A DNA stretch of 64,000 bases from Chelatococcus asaccharovorans (GCF_003201475.1 NZ_QJJK01000017.1:62001-126000); one strand, 5' to 3'. Positions 16,289 through 25,792 are shown, numbered from the stretch's first letter. Translations and numbers: made by a program. Notes: generated from the letters alone by a model not told the origin.

Positions 16289-17786
16289 AGTCCTCGTCAG
16301 CCTTGAAGCGGTCGAGGCCCTTCAGCACGAAGGGCGCGATCAGGGCCAGGAAGGAGAGGCCGAGCAGCCCCGCGGCAAGCGGGCTCTCGACCAGTGCGAT
16401 GGGATCGCCAAGGCTGATAGCCAGCGCGCGTCGCAACTGCTGCTCCGCCATCGGCCCGAGGATCAGGCCGATGACCACCGGCGCGACCGGATAGTCGTAG
16501 CGGCGCATGAGAAAACCCATCAGCCCGAAGACGAGCAGCATCGACAATTCGACGACCGATGGCTTGGCGGCAATGGTGCCCATGGTTGCGAACACCAGGA
16601 TGCCGGCATAGAGCCAGTGCTGGGGAATGGCGAGCAGCTTCACCCACAGCCCGACCAGCGGCAGGTTCAACACCAGCAGCATCGTATTCGCGATGAACAG
16701 GCTGGCAATCAGTCCCCAGACCAGTTCAGGCCGCTCGGCGAAGAGCAGCGGGCCGGGGTTGAGATTGTACTGCTGGAAGCCGGCGAGCATCATCGCCGCG
16801 GTGGCCGAGGTCGGCAGGCCGAGCGTCAGCAGCGGCACAAGCGTGCCGGCTGCCGATGCGTTGTTGGCGGCTTCCGGGCCGGCGACACCCTCGATCGCGC
16901 CATGGCCGAACTCCTCTGGATGCTTGGCGAGGCGCTTTTCCGTGGCATAGGACAGGAAGGTCGGGATTTCCGCGCCGCCTGCGGGCAGCGCGCCGATCGG
17001 GAAGCCGTAGGCGGTGCCGCGCAGCCATGGCTTCCACGAGCGCTTCCAGTCCTCCCGGGTCATCCAGAGCGATCCGCGCACGGGTTCGAGTTTCTCCGGC
17101 GCGCCCTTGTGGCGCGAGGCGACATAGAGTGCCTCGCCGACGGCAAACAGGCCAACCGCCAGCGTCGTCACCTCGATGCCGTCGAGAAGGTCGGGCACCC
17201 CGTAATGCAGGCGCGCCTGGCCGGACAATTCGTCGATACCGACGAGACCGAGCGCCAGGCCGATGAACAGGCTGGTGAGGCCGCGCAGCGGCGAGGCGCC
17301 GAAGGTGGCCGACACCGTGACGAAGGCCAGCACCATCAGGGCGAAATAATCCGCCGGGCCGAAATTGATGGCGACCTCCACCAGCCACGGCGCCAGGAAG
17401 GCGATGCCCAATGTCGCGATGGTGCCGGCCACGAAGGAGCCAATGGCGGAGGTCGCCAGCGCCGGGCCGCCGCGGCCGGCCTTCGCCATCTTGTTGCCCT
17501 CGATGGCGGTGGCAAGCGAGGCACTCTCGCCGGGCGTGTTGATCAGAATGGCGGTGGTCGAGCCGCCATACATGCCGCCATAATAGATGCCGGCGAACAT
17601 GATCAGGGAGCCGCCCGGATCGAGCTTGTAGGTGACAGGCAGCAGCAGCGCGACCGTCAGCGCAGGGCCGATGCCCGGCAGCACGCCGACGGCCGTGCCG
17701 AGAAAGACGCCGATGATCGCGAACACAAGGTTCATCGGCTGGATGGCGACGCTCAGCCCATGGAGGAGGGAGGGAAAGGCTTCCAT
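16287..17786 (-). CDS. tctA: Tripartite tricarboxylate transporter, large permease TctA
   Basis: A 499-residue permease with about 11-12 membrane helices, the TctA family signature [20 protein letters not shown] near the N-terminus and the paired motif [20 protein letters not shown] (residues ~60-85). A second motif, [20 protein letters not shown], lies in the middle with [20 protein letters not shown]. With TctB and TctC it forms a secondary transporter for citrate-like or other carboxylates. It is the last gene of tctC-tctB-tctA, ten bases after tctB. The substrate cannot be told from sequence. Confidence 0.95.
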   Translation of the reverse strand: MEAFPSLLHGLSVAIQPMNLVFAIIGVFLGTAVGVLPGIGPALTVALLLPVTYKLDPGGSLIMFAGIYYGGMYGGSTTAILINTPGESASLATAIEGNKMAKAGRGGPALATSAIGSFVAGTIATLGIAFLAPWLVEVAINFGPADYFALMVLAFVTVSATFGASPLRGLTSLFIGLALGLVGIDELSGQARLHYGVPDLLDGIEVTTLAVGLFAVGEALYVASRHKGAPEKLEPVRGSLWMTREDWKRSWKPWLRGTAYGFPIGALPAGGAEIPTFLSYATEKRLAKHPEEFGHGAIEGVAGPEAANNASAAGTLVPLLTLGLPTSATAAMMLAGFQQYNLNPGPLLFAERPELVWGLIASLFIANTMLLVLNLPLVGLWVKLLAIPQHWLYAGILVFATMGTIAAKPSVVELSMLLVFGLMGFLMRRYDYPVAPVVIGLILGPMAEQQLRRALAISLGDPIALVESPLAAGLLGLSFLALIAPFVLKGLDRFKADED

Positions 17787-17796
17787 CGGTCCGCTC

Positions 17797-18273
17797 TCAG
17801 AAAAGATGTTCGAGCGGCCCGCTCGGCAGGGTCAGCGTGAGCAGCTTAGCAAAGACGAGATAGGCGCCGAGGCCGAGCGCGAGGCCGACGCCGAAATCGA
17901 CGAGGAGAGCCCGTCGGTTGAAGGCGCGCGAGGTCAGGGCGAACAGGACGGCGCTGGCCAGGATGAAGCCGCCGCCGAGCCCGATGATGGCGATGACGGC
18001 GACGAAGGCGAGCGTGATCAGGGCGACGGGCCCCCAGTCCGCGCGCTCCGGTTCCACCCCGGCGCCACGCCAGGCGGTGTAGGCGGTTGCGAGCCCGAGC
18101 ACGACGAGACCCAGCGCGACCACATTGGTCGCCGCTTCCGGGCCGATGCGTGCATAGGCCGGCGGCGGCGGCATATGGCCGGCATCCCGGCGCAGAAGAA
18201 TGGCGATGACGAGCAGGCCGAGCGCGATGATGAGGCCACTGACGTCGAGGCGGCGCCTCCGCTTGTCGTTCAT
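17797..18273 (-). CDS. tctB: Tripartite tricarboxylate transporter, small permease TctB
   Basis: With the ATG at 18273 this is a 158-residue membrane protein with four predicted helices, as in Tct[21 protein letters not shown], then [38 protein letters not shown] and [20 protein letters not shown] longer open frame extends to 18420, but its extra residues are basic and polar and precede the natural [10 protein letters not shown] start. It sits between tctC and tctA. TctB is usually poorly conserved, so the call leans on size, topology and position. Confidence 0.88.
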   Translation of the reverse strand: MNDKRRRRLDVSGLIIALGLLVIAILLRRDAGHMPPPPAYARIGPEAATNVVALGLVVLGLATAYTAWRGAGVEPERADWGPVALITLAFVAVIAIIGLGGGFILASAVLFALTSRAFNRRALLVDFGVGLALGLGAYLVFAKLLTLTLPSGPLEHLF

Positions 18274-18419
18274 GCCGGTGGGTCCTTGGCGGGATGAGGA
18301 GGCAGGGCGCGGGCGGGCGGTGGCGATCTGCCGGCAGCTTCGCCGGCTGACGGAACCACCGCTTCCTCCCGGGAAAGCCCGCTGGCGGGAGATCCCGCCA
18401 ACGTCGATGGTCGAGAGCA

Positions 18420-18447
18420 CGCCGCGCCGGCGAAATATGGCGCGGCG
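18420..18447 (-). other. Intercistronic stem-loop between tctC and tctB
   Basis: CGCCGCGCC and GGCGCGGCG form a perfect 9-bp stem around a 10-base loop, starting ten bases after the tctC stop. There is no following T tract, so it is more likely an RNA-protecting or partial-attenuation hairpin than a terminator. That would fit a higher need for the binding protein than for the permease. Confidence 0.5.
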
Positions 18448-18457
18448 AACGATGGTG

Positions 18458-19468
18458 TTACTGCGTGAGCCCGATCGACTTCAGGACGTCGGCGATACGC
18501 ACCTGCTCGTTCTTGAGGAAGCTACCGAAAGCGTCACCGGACAGATAGGCGTCGTCCCAGCCCTTGGCCTTCAGCGTCTCCTGCCAGGCCGGCGATTTTG
18601 CCATCTTGTCGATGATGGAGACGAGGTTGGCCGTCTGCTCCTTGGTCAAGCCGGGAGGCGCCACGACCGAGCGCCAGTTGATGAGCTCGAGATCGACGCC
18701 CTGCTCCTTGAGCGTCGGTCCATCGATATAGGCGACGCGCGCAGGGGCGGCGATGCCGATCAACCTGAGCTTCCCGGCCTTGATCTGGCCCTCGAACTCG
18801 CCGTAGCCGGATACGCCGGCCGTGACCTTGGACCCGAGGATGGCGGCCAGTGCCTCGCCGCCACCGGAGAACGGGATGTAGTTGATCTTGGTGGGATCGA
18901 CGCCGACGGCCTTCGCCAACAGGCCAACCAGGATGTGGTCGGTGCCGCCGGCCGAGCCGCCGGCCCAGGTGACCTTGGCGGGATCGGCTTTCAGGGCCGC
19001 AACGAGATCCTGCGCGTTCTTGATCGGCGAATTCGCAGGCACCACGATGGCCTGATTCTCGGCCGTCAGGCGTGCAATCGGCGTGACTTGTTCCAGTGTG
19101 ACCGGTGACTTGTTGGTGAGGATCGCACCGACCATCACGAGGCCGTTCACCATGATCAGGGAGCCGTCGCCCTTGCCGCTATTGACGAATTGCGCGAGGC
19201 CGACAATGCCGCCGGCGCCGGGAACGTTGGTCACCTGCGCGCCTTTGACGATGCCTGAGGTCGTCAGTGCCGACTGGATCGCGCGGGCGGTTTGGTCCCA
19301 GCCTCCGCCCGGTGCTGCGGGGGCCATGATCTTCAATTCGGCAATCTGAGCCGAAGCCGAGCCGGCAAGCCCGAGGCTGCCCGCAAAGGCCATGCTGGCA
19401 GCCGCTGCCAGAACGACAAGCGAACGCCGTTTGATGCGCGTGCGCGCCGCACCGCCTGTTCCGACCAT
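18458..19468 (-). CDS. tctC: Tripartite tricarboxylate transporter substrate-binding protein TctC (Bug family)
   Basis: The ATG at 19468 follows a GGGAGGAT ribosome-binding site and gives 336 residues. The signal peptide ends near GSASA (residue ~40). The mature protein has the Bug fold: [20 protein letters not shown] is the first ligand-binding loop, [15 protein letters not shown] the second, and [15 protein letters not shown] and [20 protein letters not shown] are the further conserved loops. It captures a carboxylate in the periplasm for TctAB. It is the first gene of the operon. Confidence 0.93.
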   Translation of the reverse strand: MVGTGGAARTRIKRRSLVVLAAAASMAFAGSLGLAGSASAQIAELKIMAPAAPGGGWDQTARAIQSALTTSGIVKGAQVTNVPGAGGIVGLAQFVNSGKGDGSLIMVNGLVMVGAILTNKSPVTLEQVTPIARLTAENQAIVVPANSPIKNAQDLVAALKADPAKVTWAGGSAGGTDHILVGLLAKAVGVDPTKINYIPFSGGGEALAAILGSKVTAGVSGYGEFEGQIKAGKLRLIGIAAPARVAYIDGPTLKEQGVDLELINWRSVVAPPGLTKEQTANLVSIIDKMAKSPAWQETLKAKGWDDAYLSGDAFGSFLKNEQVRIADVLKSIGLTQ

Positions 19469-19701
19469 GACATCCTCCCATTCCGTGATGGCACCTTCTG
19501 CGTGCCCGTGACAATGACGGTAAGGCCGGCATCTCCAGCGAGCAAGATGCGGTTTTATCAGCCTTATGGATAGGCCGCGTAGCGCCGCGTGCGCTCGCGC
19601 ATGGCAGGCGCCACGTTTTGGCCTTTCGATGGGTAGCCCTGCACGACAGTTGCGCTGGGGCGCCGCGTCGGTCACAAGGATCCGCGGACTTGGAGGGTGC
19701 G

Positions 19702-21069
19702 ATGGCGAACGGTGATTTCGATGTCGATCTTTTCATCATCGGCGCTGGCTCGGGTGGCGTCCGGGCGGGACGCATCGCGGCCGGCTATGGCGCGCGGGTG
19801 ATGATCGCCGAGGAATCACGGGTCGGAGGCACCTGCGTCATTCGCGGTTGCGTCCCGAAGAAGCTCTATGTCTATGCCAGCCGCTTCCAGGATGCATTCG
19901 CCGATGCCGCGGGCTTCGGCTGGAACGTGCCTCAGGCCAGCTTCCACTGGCCGACCCTCGTCGCCAACAAGGAAACCGAGATCACGCGGCTCGAAGGCAT
20001 CTACCGCCGCAATCTCGTCAATGCCGGCGTCGAGATCGTCGACAGCCGCGCCGTGATCGAAGGGGCCCATGCGGTGCGTCTCCTGGCGACCGGCGAGCGC
20101 ATAACGGCCAAGGTCATCCTGATCGCCACCGGCGCGCGTCCGTCGCTGGAACCCGTCATTCCGGGTGGTGAACTTGGCCTTGTTTCCGATCAGATCTTCG
20201 ACGTGCCTGAACTGCCGCGGCGGCTGCTCGTCATTGGCGGCGGCTATATCGCGGTGGAGTTCGCCGGCATCTTCGCCGGTCTTGGCGTCGAGACGACGCT
20301 GCTGCACCGCGGGCCGCGGCTGTTGCGCGGTTTCGACCACGATCTCGCGGAGGGTCTTGCCGCCGCCTATCGGGCGCGGGGCATCGAGCTCCTTCTGGAA
20401 ACGCGCGTCGCGCGGCTCGAGCGCGCCGGGTCCGATATCGCCGCGACCCTGTCCGACGGCACGACGCGCCGCTTCGACCAGGTGCTGGTGGCGACCGGCC
20501 GCCGGCCTAACACTGCGGGCCTGGGGCTTGAAAGCGCAGGTGTCGCGACAAACGAGAAAGGCGCAGTCATCGTCGATGCCGAGGGCCGCACGAACGTGCC
20601 GTCGATTTACGCCGTCGGCGATGTCACCGACCACGCCCATCTCACGCCGATCGCCATCCGCGAAGGCCAGGCCTTCGCCGAGACGGTCTTCGGCAACAGA
20701 CCGACGCGTGTGGACCATTCCCTCATTCCGACGGCCGTATTCTCGACGCCGGAACTCGGCACCATCGGGCCGAGCGAGGAGGCCGCGCGGGCGCTCTATC
20801 CCGCGCTCGTCGTCTATCGCACGCGTTTCCGCGGCATGAAGGCGACGCTGTCGGGCCGCGACGAGCCGGTGATGATGAAGATCCTCGTCGATGGCGCGAC
20901 CGACAAGGTCGTTGGCGTGCACATCATGGGGGAGGCCGCCGGCGAGATGATTCAGCTCGTCGGCATCGCCGTGACCATGGGCGCGACCAAGGCCGATTTC
21001 GACCGCACCATCGCCGTCCATCCGACGGCCGCCGAGGAGCTGGTCACCCTGCGCACGCCTGTTGCGTAA
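19702..21069 (+). CDS. gor: Glutathione-disulfide reductase
   Basis: A 455-residue flavoprotein, starting at the ATG at 19702 after GGAGGG. It reduces GSSG with NADPH. FAD-binding [17 protein letters not shown] is at residues 14-30. The redox-active disulfide is Cys45/Cys50 in [13 protein letters not shown]. The NADPH-binding motif is [17 protein letters not shown], the second FAD motif is [16 protein letters not shown], and the catalytic C-terminal HPTAAEE comes from the partner subunit interface. In rhizobia gor normally follows rpiA-DUF2059; here about 5.5 kb is inserted between them. Confidence 0.96.
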   Translation: MANGDFDVDLFIIGAGSGGVRAGRIAAGYGARVMIAEESRVGGTCVIRGCVPKKLYVYASRFQDAFADAAGFGWNVPQASFHWPTLVANKETEITRLEGIYRRNLVNAGVEIVDSRAVIEGAHAVRLLATGERITAKVILIATGARPSLEPVIPGGELGLVSDQIFDVPELPRRLLVIGGGYIAVEFAGIFAGLGVETTLLHRGPRLLRGFDHDLAEGLAAAYRARGIELLLETRVARLERAGSDIAATLSDGTTRRFDQVLVATGRRPNTAGLGLESAGVATNEKGAVIVDAEGRTNVPSIYAVGDVTDHAHLTPIAIREGQAFAETVFGNRPTRVDHSLIPTAVFSTPELGTIGPSEEAARALYPALVVYRTRFRGMKATLSGRDEPVMMKILVDGATDKVVGVHIMGEAAGEMIQLVGIAVTMGATKADFDRTIAVHPTAAEELVTLRTPVA

Positions 21070-21126
21070 GGCAGGCACCGTCGTGCGCCGCCCGAGCCGT
21101 CGTGACGGCCCGGGCGCTCGTCACGC

Positions 21127-21843
21127 TCAGAGCAGGCTGACTTTGCCGGTCGCGATGTTGTAGACGCCGCCGACCACCTTGACCTTGCCGCTCTTGACGA
21201 ATGCGTCGATGATCGGCGTCGCCTCCTGCAGCTTGCGGACGTTGTAGCGGACGTTTTCGGCGATGGCCTCATCGAGCGGGTTCTTCGCCTTGGCCTTCGC
21301 GGCGATCATCACGGCCGGCTTGATCGCCTCGACCAGACCAGGAAGGTGCCCCGGCAGCGTCACATTCTCCTCGACAACCTTTATGGTCGCTGCAACCGCC
21401 CCGCATCCGGAGTGGCCGAGCACCATGATGAGCGGCGTTCCCAGGAACTTCACGCCATATTCGAGGCTTGCGAGACCGTCGTCATTGACGAAATTGCCGG
21501 CGCCGCGAACGATGAAGAGTTCGCCTGGTCCCTGATCGAACACGAGTTCCGGGGCGACCCGGGCATCGGCGCAGCTGAGCAGCGCGGCGATCGGATATTG
21601 GGCCGCGGCCCGGGCTGCCCGGCCGACGGAATAATCCTTGTTGCGCGAGGTGTTCGCGGCATAGCGCTGGTTGCCATCCATGATGCGTTTCAATGCGACA
21701 TCGGGGCTGATCGCATTCGGCGCGGCAGCCGGCGGCTTCTCCTGCGCGGTGGCAGGCAGTGCCAGCCCGCCGAGGAAAGCGGCTGCGGCACCGGACGCGA
21801 TAAGGTGGCGGCGTGACAGATAGTGTTTATGGTCTTCACACAT
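21127..21843 (-). CDS. Beta-class carbonic anhydrase, Tat-exported (copy 1)
   Basis: A 238-residue protein. A Tat-type signal (SRRHLIASGAAAAFLGGLAL, ending ATAQ) directs the folded enzyme to the periplasm. The beta-carbonic anhydrase zinc site is complete: Cys91-x-Asp93-x-Arg95 in SCADARV, and His144-x-x-Cys147 in GHSGCG. It interconverts CO2 and bicarbonate. It aligns without gaps to the copy at 23045-23761, and both encode 238 residues. It is divergent from the novel regulator-like gene at 21992 (148 bases between starts). A GGAGGACG site precedes its ATG. Confidence 0.93.
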   Translation of the reverse strand: MCEDHKHYLSRRHLIASGAAAAFLGGLALPATAQEKPPAAAPNAISPDVALKRIMDGNQRYAANTSRNKDYSVGRAARAAAQYPIAALLSCADARVAPELVFDQGPGELFIVRGAGNFVNDDGLASLEYGVKFLGTPLIMVLGHSGCGAVAATIKVVEENVTLPGHLPGLVEAIKPAVMIAAKAKAKNPLDEAIAENVRYNVRKLQEATPIIDAFVKSGKVKVVGGVYNIATGKVSLL

Positions 21844-21991
21844 GGCGTCGTCCTCCAGCCATGACCGACGTTGCGCCGATCACCCACACGTCGAGAACGG
21901 GCTCCGGCGGTGAAGCCGGCACAAGGCACGTCTTGTCGATGCAACCCCGCAGCTTGATAACGCCACCCATCCCGAAGAGGATATATGTGCA

Positions 21992-22972
21992 ATGCTCCGG
22001 GGGTGGAGCTTGAGTCCAAACTTTGCAGGTATTCGATTAGCTGTGCGTAGACTGCTGAACCTTACGGACAATACGCTGATCACGGCGGGGGCGCTGCCCT
22101 CCCTGCCGCCCGGTTTCACCGATGCGGCCGCGCGGCTGGCCGCCTATTCCCGCTTTAGGCCCGCGCTTGCCCGCTATTGCCAGGACGTGGCAACAGCGGC
22201 ACCGACGATCTGGCCGCTCTATAAGATGTTCGATCAACTCGGACGGTATCTGGTCGCCTATATGCTGATCCACAACTACTTCGCCTGGAAGTATGCGGGC
22301 GCCGCGCCGCCGACCTTGTCCGCCCTGCAGAAGGCGATAGGGGCCGGTGCGAGCGCCCGGCACACGGCCGGCTTCGTCGCGGCTCTGAAGGCCGGGCATT
22401 TCGTTATGGCCGAACCGGATCCGGATGATCGGCGTCTGAAGTTTCTCAAGCCGGCGCCCTCCATGATCATCGCGATCGGGCGCTCCGTGCGGCTCTTCGT
22501 TGCGGCCGTGGACGAGATCGAGGGACGGCACCCCGGGCGCGCCGCGGGGCTTGCCGATCCGGAGCGGCTTGGGCTGCTGCTGTACCGCTCCGCTCAATTC
22601 GTGCGCGCCAATGGCACGCTCATCCATCCGTTTCAGCGCATTGTCCACTTCGCCGGTCGGGACTGTGGCTATCCCCTCCTGGCAGCCATCATGGGCGCGC
22701 ATTATGCGCGGACGCTGCCCGATGCCCCGCCTGCCGCGCTGCTCAGTTACAAGGCCTTGGCACGGCGGCTGCAGGTGTCTCCCGCCCATGTCGGCAACCT
22801 GCTCGGTGAGGCAGAGCAGCGAGGCTGGTTCGTGATTGGCGAGGGCCGCCGCCTCACCATGCTCTGTGACGAACTGCTCGCGGAATTCGAGCAATGGGCC
22901 GCGTGGCAGATGGTGCATTTCGACAGCCTGGCGGTCGCACCCGCGCCCTCCGCGGCCATGGGCGGAGCCTAA
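21992..22972 (+). CDS. Uncharacterised protein with C-terminal winged-helix-like domain (family member B)
   Basis: A 326-residue protein homologous to the one at 14495-15409. The C-terminal HTH-like region reads LLSYKALARRLQVSPAHVGN, then LLGEAEQRGWFVIGEGRRLT. The N-terminal region contains SRFRPALARYCQDVA, WPLYKMFDQLGRYLVAYMLI and PDDRRLKFLKPAPS, positions shared with the paralog. GAAGAGG at 21976 is a plausible ribosome-binding site. It sits between, and divergent from the first of, two duplicated carbonic anhydrase genes, so it may regulate them. That is inference from position only. No named family is recognised. Confidence 0.62.
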   Translation: MLRGWSLSPNFAGIRLAVRRLLNLTDNTLITAGALPSLPPGFTDAAARLAAYSRFRPALARYCQDVATAAPTIWPLYKMFDQLGRYLVAYMLIHNYFAWKYAGAAPPTLSALQKAIGAGASARHTAGFVAALKAGHFVMAEPDPDDRRLKFLKPAPSMIIAIGRSVRLFVAAVDEIEGRHPGRAAGLADPERLGLLLYRSAQFVRANGTLIHPFQRIVHFAGRDCGYPLLAAIMGAHYARTLPDAPPAALLSYKALARRLQVSPAHVGNLLGEAEQRGWFVIGEGRRLTMLCDELLAEFEQWAAWQMVHFDSLAVAPAPSAAMGGA

Positions 22973-23044
22973 TTCATCTGGCGATCCTGGTGCGGCGGAC
23001 GCGCTGATGGCACAAAAACAGTGACGGCTTAGGCGATGGCTTGC

Positions 23045-23761
23045 TCAGAGCAAGGTGACCTTGTCGGTCGCGATGTCATAGACGCCGCCGATGACCTTGA
23101 CTTTGCCGCTCCTCACGAAACCGTTGATGATCGGTTTCGCCTTCTGCAGCTTGCGCACGTTGTAGCGCACGTTATCGGCGATGGCCTCATCGATGAGGTT
23201 CTTCGCCTTGGCCTTCTTGGCCATCAGTACGGCCGGCTTGATCGCGTCCACCAGGCCCGCGAGATGCCCCGGCAGCGCGAGCTTCTCCTCGACGACCTTG
23301 ACCGCCTCCGTGACGGCGCCGCAGCCGGAATGGCCGAGTACCATGATCAAAGGCGTGCCGAGGAACTTGACCCCGTATTCGAGGCTCGCGAGGCCGTCGT
23401 TGTCGACGAAATTGCCGGCCCCGCGAATGATGAAGAGATCGCCGGGCCCCTGATCGAAAATGAGTTCGGGCACGACGCGCGAATCCGCACAGCTCAGAAC
23501 CGCGGCGATGGGATATTGTGCCGCCGCGCGGGCTGCCCGGCCGGCGGAAAAATCCTTGCTCCGCGTGGCATTCGCCACGTAGCGCCGGTTGCCGTCCATG
23601 ATGCGCTTCAGCGCGTCGTCCGGGCTGATGGCGTTCGGCGCGGCGGCCGGCTGCTTCTGCTGTGCAGCGGCAGGGAGCGCCAGTCCGCCCATGAAAGTCG
23701 CGGCCGCGCCGTCCGCCAACAGGCGGCGGCGTGACAGGTAATGGCGATGATCCTCACAAAT
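23045..23761 (-). CDS. Beta-class carbonic anhydrase, Tat-exported (copy 2, apparent ATT start)
   Basis: The protein is nearly identical in layout to the one at 21127: Tat signal SRRRLLADGAAATFMGGLAL, zinc ligands Cys91, Asp93 (with Arg95), His144 and Cys147. At the codon where copy 1 has ATG (GACGCC-ATG-TGTGA), this copy has ATT (GACGCC-ATT-TGTGA), with a GGAG retained upstream. An ATT start gives exactly 238 residues, as in copy 1. The frame is open upstream to 23932, so a TTG 18 bases upstream or a longer N-terminus is also possible. It is convergent with the regulator-like gene. Confidence 0.88.
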   Translation of the reverse strand: MCEDHRHYLSRRRLLADGAAATFMGGLALPAAAQQKQPAAAPNAISPDDALKRIMDGNRRYVANATRSKDFSAGRAARAAAQYPIAAVLSCADSRVVPELIFDQGPGDLFIIRGAGNFVDNDGLASLEYGVKFLGTPLIMVLGHSGCGAVTEAVKVVEEKLALPGHLAGLVDAIKPAVLMAKKAKAKNLIDEAIADNVRYNVRKLQKAKPIINGFVRSGKVKVIGGVYDIATDKVTLL

Positions 23762-24096
23762 GGCGTCACACTCCAATGATGACCGATGGGTTGCCGATCG
23801 GTCACGCGCCGGGAACGGGCTCTGGCCGTAAGGCGGACGCGAGCGCCATCTGCCGCAGCACATCCGCGGTTCGATCGCCCCCAATTCCCGTAAGAAAATC
23901 TCTATGCGCAATACGACGGGCTGACCTGCCAATCTGCCTCTTCAGCGGATTCGATCAGCTTATTCAAACAGTTAAGCGCTATCCCGGGGGGAGGTCAATG
24001 CCTCGGCGCCGCTTGCCTCGCTGTTTGCCGGCGATGCGATATGACCGCGCGGGCCGCCGCCCGTCCTGATGTCAGGGCCGCTCCCGCCCGCTCCCG
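23762..24096. other. Upstream region of carbonic anhydrase copy 2; partly duplicated from copy 1
   Basis: About 65 bases at 23780-23845 resemble the region upstream of copy 1 (21860-21925): both contain ATGACCGA, GTTGC, CGATC and GAACGGGCTC in the same order. The duplication therefore took in part of the promoter region. No gene is seen in the rest. TTATTCAAACAGTTAAGCGC at 23960 is a short AT-richer patch. Confidence 0.5.
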
Positions 24097-25344
24097 TCAG
24101 GATGACGCCAAGGCGGTGGTCTGGGGCTCGACCTCTCCGAGGGGTTGGCCGAGCGGCTGCACCTCCGCATCGAGGCGCGGCGGCGCCTTGCGCGAGATGC
24201 GCCAGAGCACATAGAGCCCAAGCACGAAATGCACGACGGCGTTGTGCATGAAGAGCGCGCCATCGCCGAAACGCGCCATGAGGAAGGAGGCGAGCGTCGG
24301 CCCGACGATCGCGCCGAGACAATAGAGGAAGAGGAGCGTGCTCGACATATGCATCGCGCCGCCCTCGATATTGCGGTCATTGGCATGGGCCGCGATGAGG
24401 GGATAGATCACCGGCACGAAGAAGCCCATGCCGAGCGCGAGCCCGTAGAGCATCCAGACCGAAGGGTTGAGGGAGACGAAGACCAGCGCGATCTCGACCG
24501 CGACGGCACAGGCGCAGATCACCGCGATCATCCAGCGGCGGTCCATGCGATCGGAGAGGCGCCCGAGCGGGACGGGACTGGCCGCCGACCCGAGGATCAG
24601 GATCGTCATGAAGGTTGCGAGCACGGTCGTCCCGAGACCGGTCCGCTCGATGACGGCCGGCACCAGGCTCCACAGGCTGCCGTTGGCGAGCCCCACACAG
24701 ATCACGCCCATGACGGCGATCGGGCTGCGTCGCGCCAGGCCGAGGATGTCGAGCCTTGCCTTCACCGGCAGGGGCGGCGGCTCCGCGCGGGTAAGCGCCA
24801 TCGGCACCAGCGCCAGCACGATCGACATCGCCGATACGGAAAAAAGGGTGAAGGACTGCGCCGGCGCGATATTCAGGAACTGCTGCCCGGTCGCCGAGCC
24901 GCCAAAATTCATGACGTTGTAGAGGCCGAGCATGCTGCCGCGGTTCCTGTCCGTGGCCTTGGCGTTCACCCAGCCCTCGACGATCGCGTAAAGGCCCCCG
25001 AAGCAGAAGCCGATGATGCAGCGAAGGGCCATCCACATGGCGGGCTCGACAATGATGGCAAAGCCCAGCACGGCGCTTGCGGCGATGGCCGCGAGCGCGG
25101 CGAAGGCACGAATATGCCCGGCGCGCCTGACGATGCCCGGGGCAAGCCAGGTGCCGCCCAGCATGCCGACGAAATAGGCGGAGCCGATCGCGCCGATTTC
25201 AGCCGGCGAGAAATTCTCCATGACGCCGCGCAGGGGCACGAGAGTCGTGGCGAGGCCGTTGCCGACGACGAGGATGAAGACGGCGACGAGAACGGGTGCA
25301 ACAGAGGCGAGGGAGGCTGGCACGGGATCGAACGCCGTAGACAT
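24097..25344 (-). CDS. MFS transporter (YcaD-like)
   Basis: A 415-residue major facilitator with 12 predicted helices. The loop between helices 2 and 3 reads GMLGGTWLAPGIVRRAGHIR, and the one between helices 8 and 9 reads LGRLSDRMDRRWMI, a good match to the MFS G-x-x-[SA]-D-R-x-x-R signature. FGGLYAIVEGWVNAKATDRNRG in helix 4-5 is typical of the YcaD/DUF894-like subgroup. The substrate is unknown. It is monocistronic. The gene is preceded by a long spacer shared with divergent aroG. Confidence 0.88.
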   Translation of the reverse strand: MSTAFDPVPASLASVAPVLVAVFILVVGNGLATTLVPLRGVMENFSPAEIGAIGSAYFVGMLGGTWLAPGIVRRAGHIRAFAALAAIAASAVLGFAIIVEPAMWMALRCIIGFCFGGLYAIVEGWVNAKATDRNRGSMLGLYNVMNFGGSATGQQFLNIAPAQSFTLFSVSAMSIVLALVPMALTRAEPPPLPVKARLDILGLARRSPIAVMGVICVGLANGSLWSLVPAVIERTGLGTTVLATFMTILILGSAASPVPLGRLSDRMDRRWMIAVICACAVAVEIALVFVSLNPSVWMLYGLALGMGFFVPVIYPLIAAHANDRNIEGGAMHMSSTLLFLYCLGAIVGPTLASFLMARFGDGALFMHNAVVHFVLGLYVLWRISRKAPPRLDAEVQPLGQPLGEVEPQTTALASS

Positions 25345-25714
25345 GCGGGAATGCTCACATCACATCCGATCACGGCGAAGTTACGGCTGCAACGACGAGC
25401 AGGGTCTTCATTCGCATGGAATTGCCTAACAGATTGGCATACGAGCCATGCTTCAGGCGCAGGTGCGCGGGTGTTGCCTGTTGGGAGCTCATGGCCGGCC
25501 GATTTTGCCGCCTTTTCCGGCTCCTTCGACCCGCCGCCTCTGCCCTTCGGCGGGTATCGCCCGCGCCATGACGTTTGAGCGATTGTTGCGGCGGCGTCAG
25601 GGAGGGCCCGAGCCTGCCGCCGATAGGCGAAGCGCATCCGCGACGGAGCGGCAGAGGCGTCTCGGACGGACCGGGACGTCTTGATGCTCGCTTTTCCGCG
25701 CGGTGTGCGTATAT
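25345..25714. other. Divergent intergenic region between the MFS gene and DAHP synthase gene
   Basis: About 370 bases with no supportable gene. It must hold the promoters of both flanking genes. TATAAG at 25712 just upstream of the aroG leader hairpin could be a -10 element, but I see no well-spaced -35. The open frames here are short and unsupported. Confidence 0.35.
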
Positions 25715-25755
25715 AAGCCGCTTCCCCCCTGAAATGGCGGGGGGGCTTTTTGCAA
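25715..25755 (+). promoter_or_regulatory. Terminator-like hairpin in the 5' leader of the DAHP synthase gene
   Basis: AAGCC..CCCCC pairs with GGGGG..GGCTT (a 10-bp stem with a small bulge) and is followed by TTTTTG, the shape of an intrinsic terminator. It lies about 40 bases upstream of the aroG start, with no plus-strand gene before it that would need terminating. It could attenuate the first step of aromatic amino acid synthesis. No aromatic-rich leader peptide is visible. Confidence 0.45.
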
Positions 25756-25792
25756 CAACGGTCCCAGGATTGGGCGTCGGGAGTTTGGAGAG

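Noticed and set aside
24145-25578. 477-codon plus-strand frame across the MFS gene
   Set aside because: The translation is dominated by Arg, Asp, His and Glu, as expected from the complement of a membrane protein gene.
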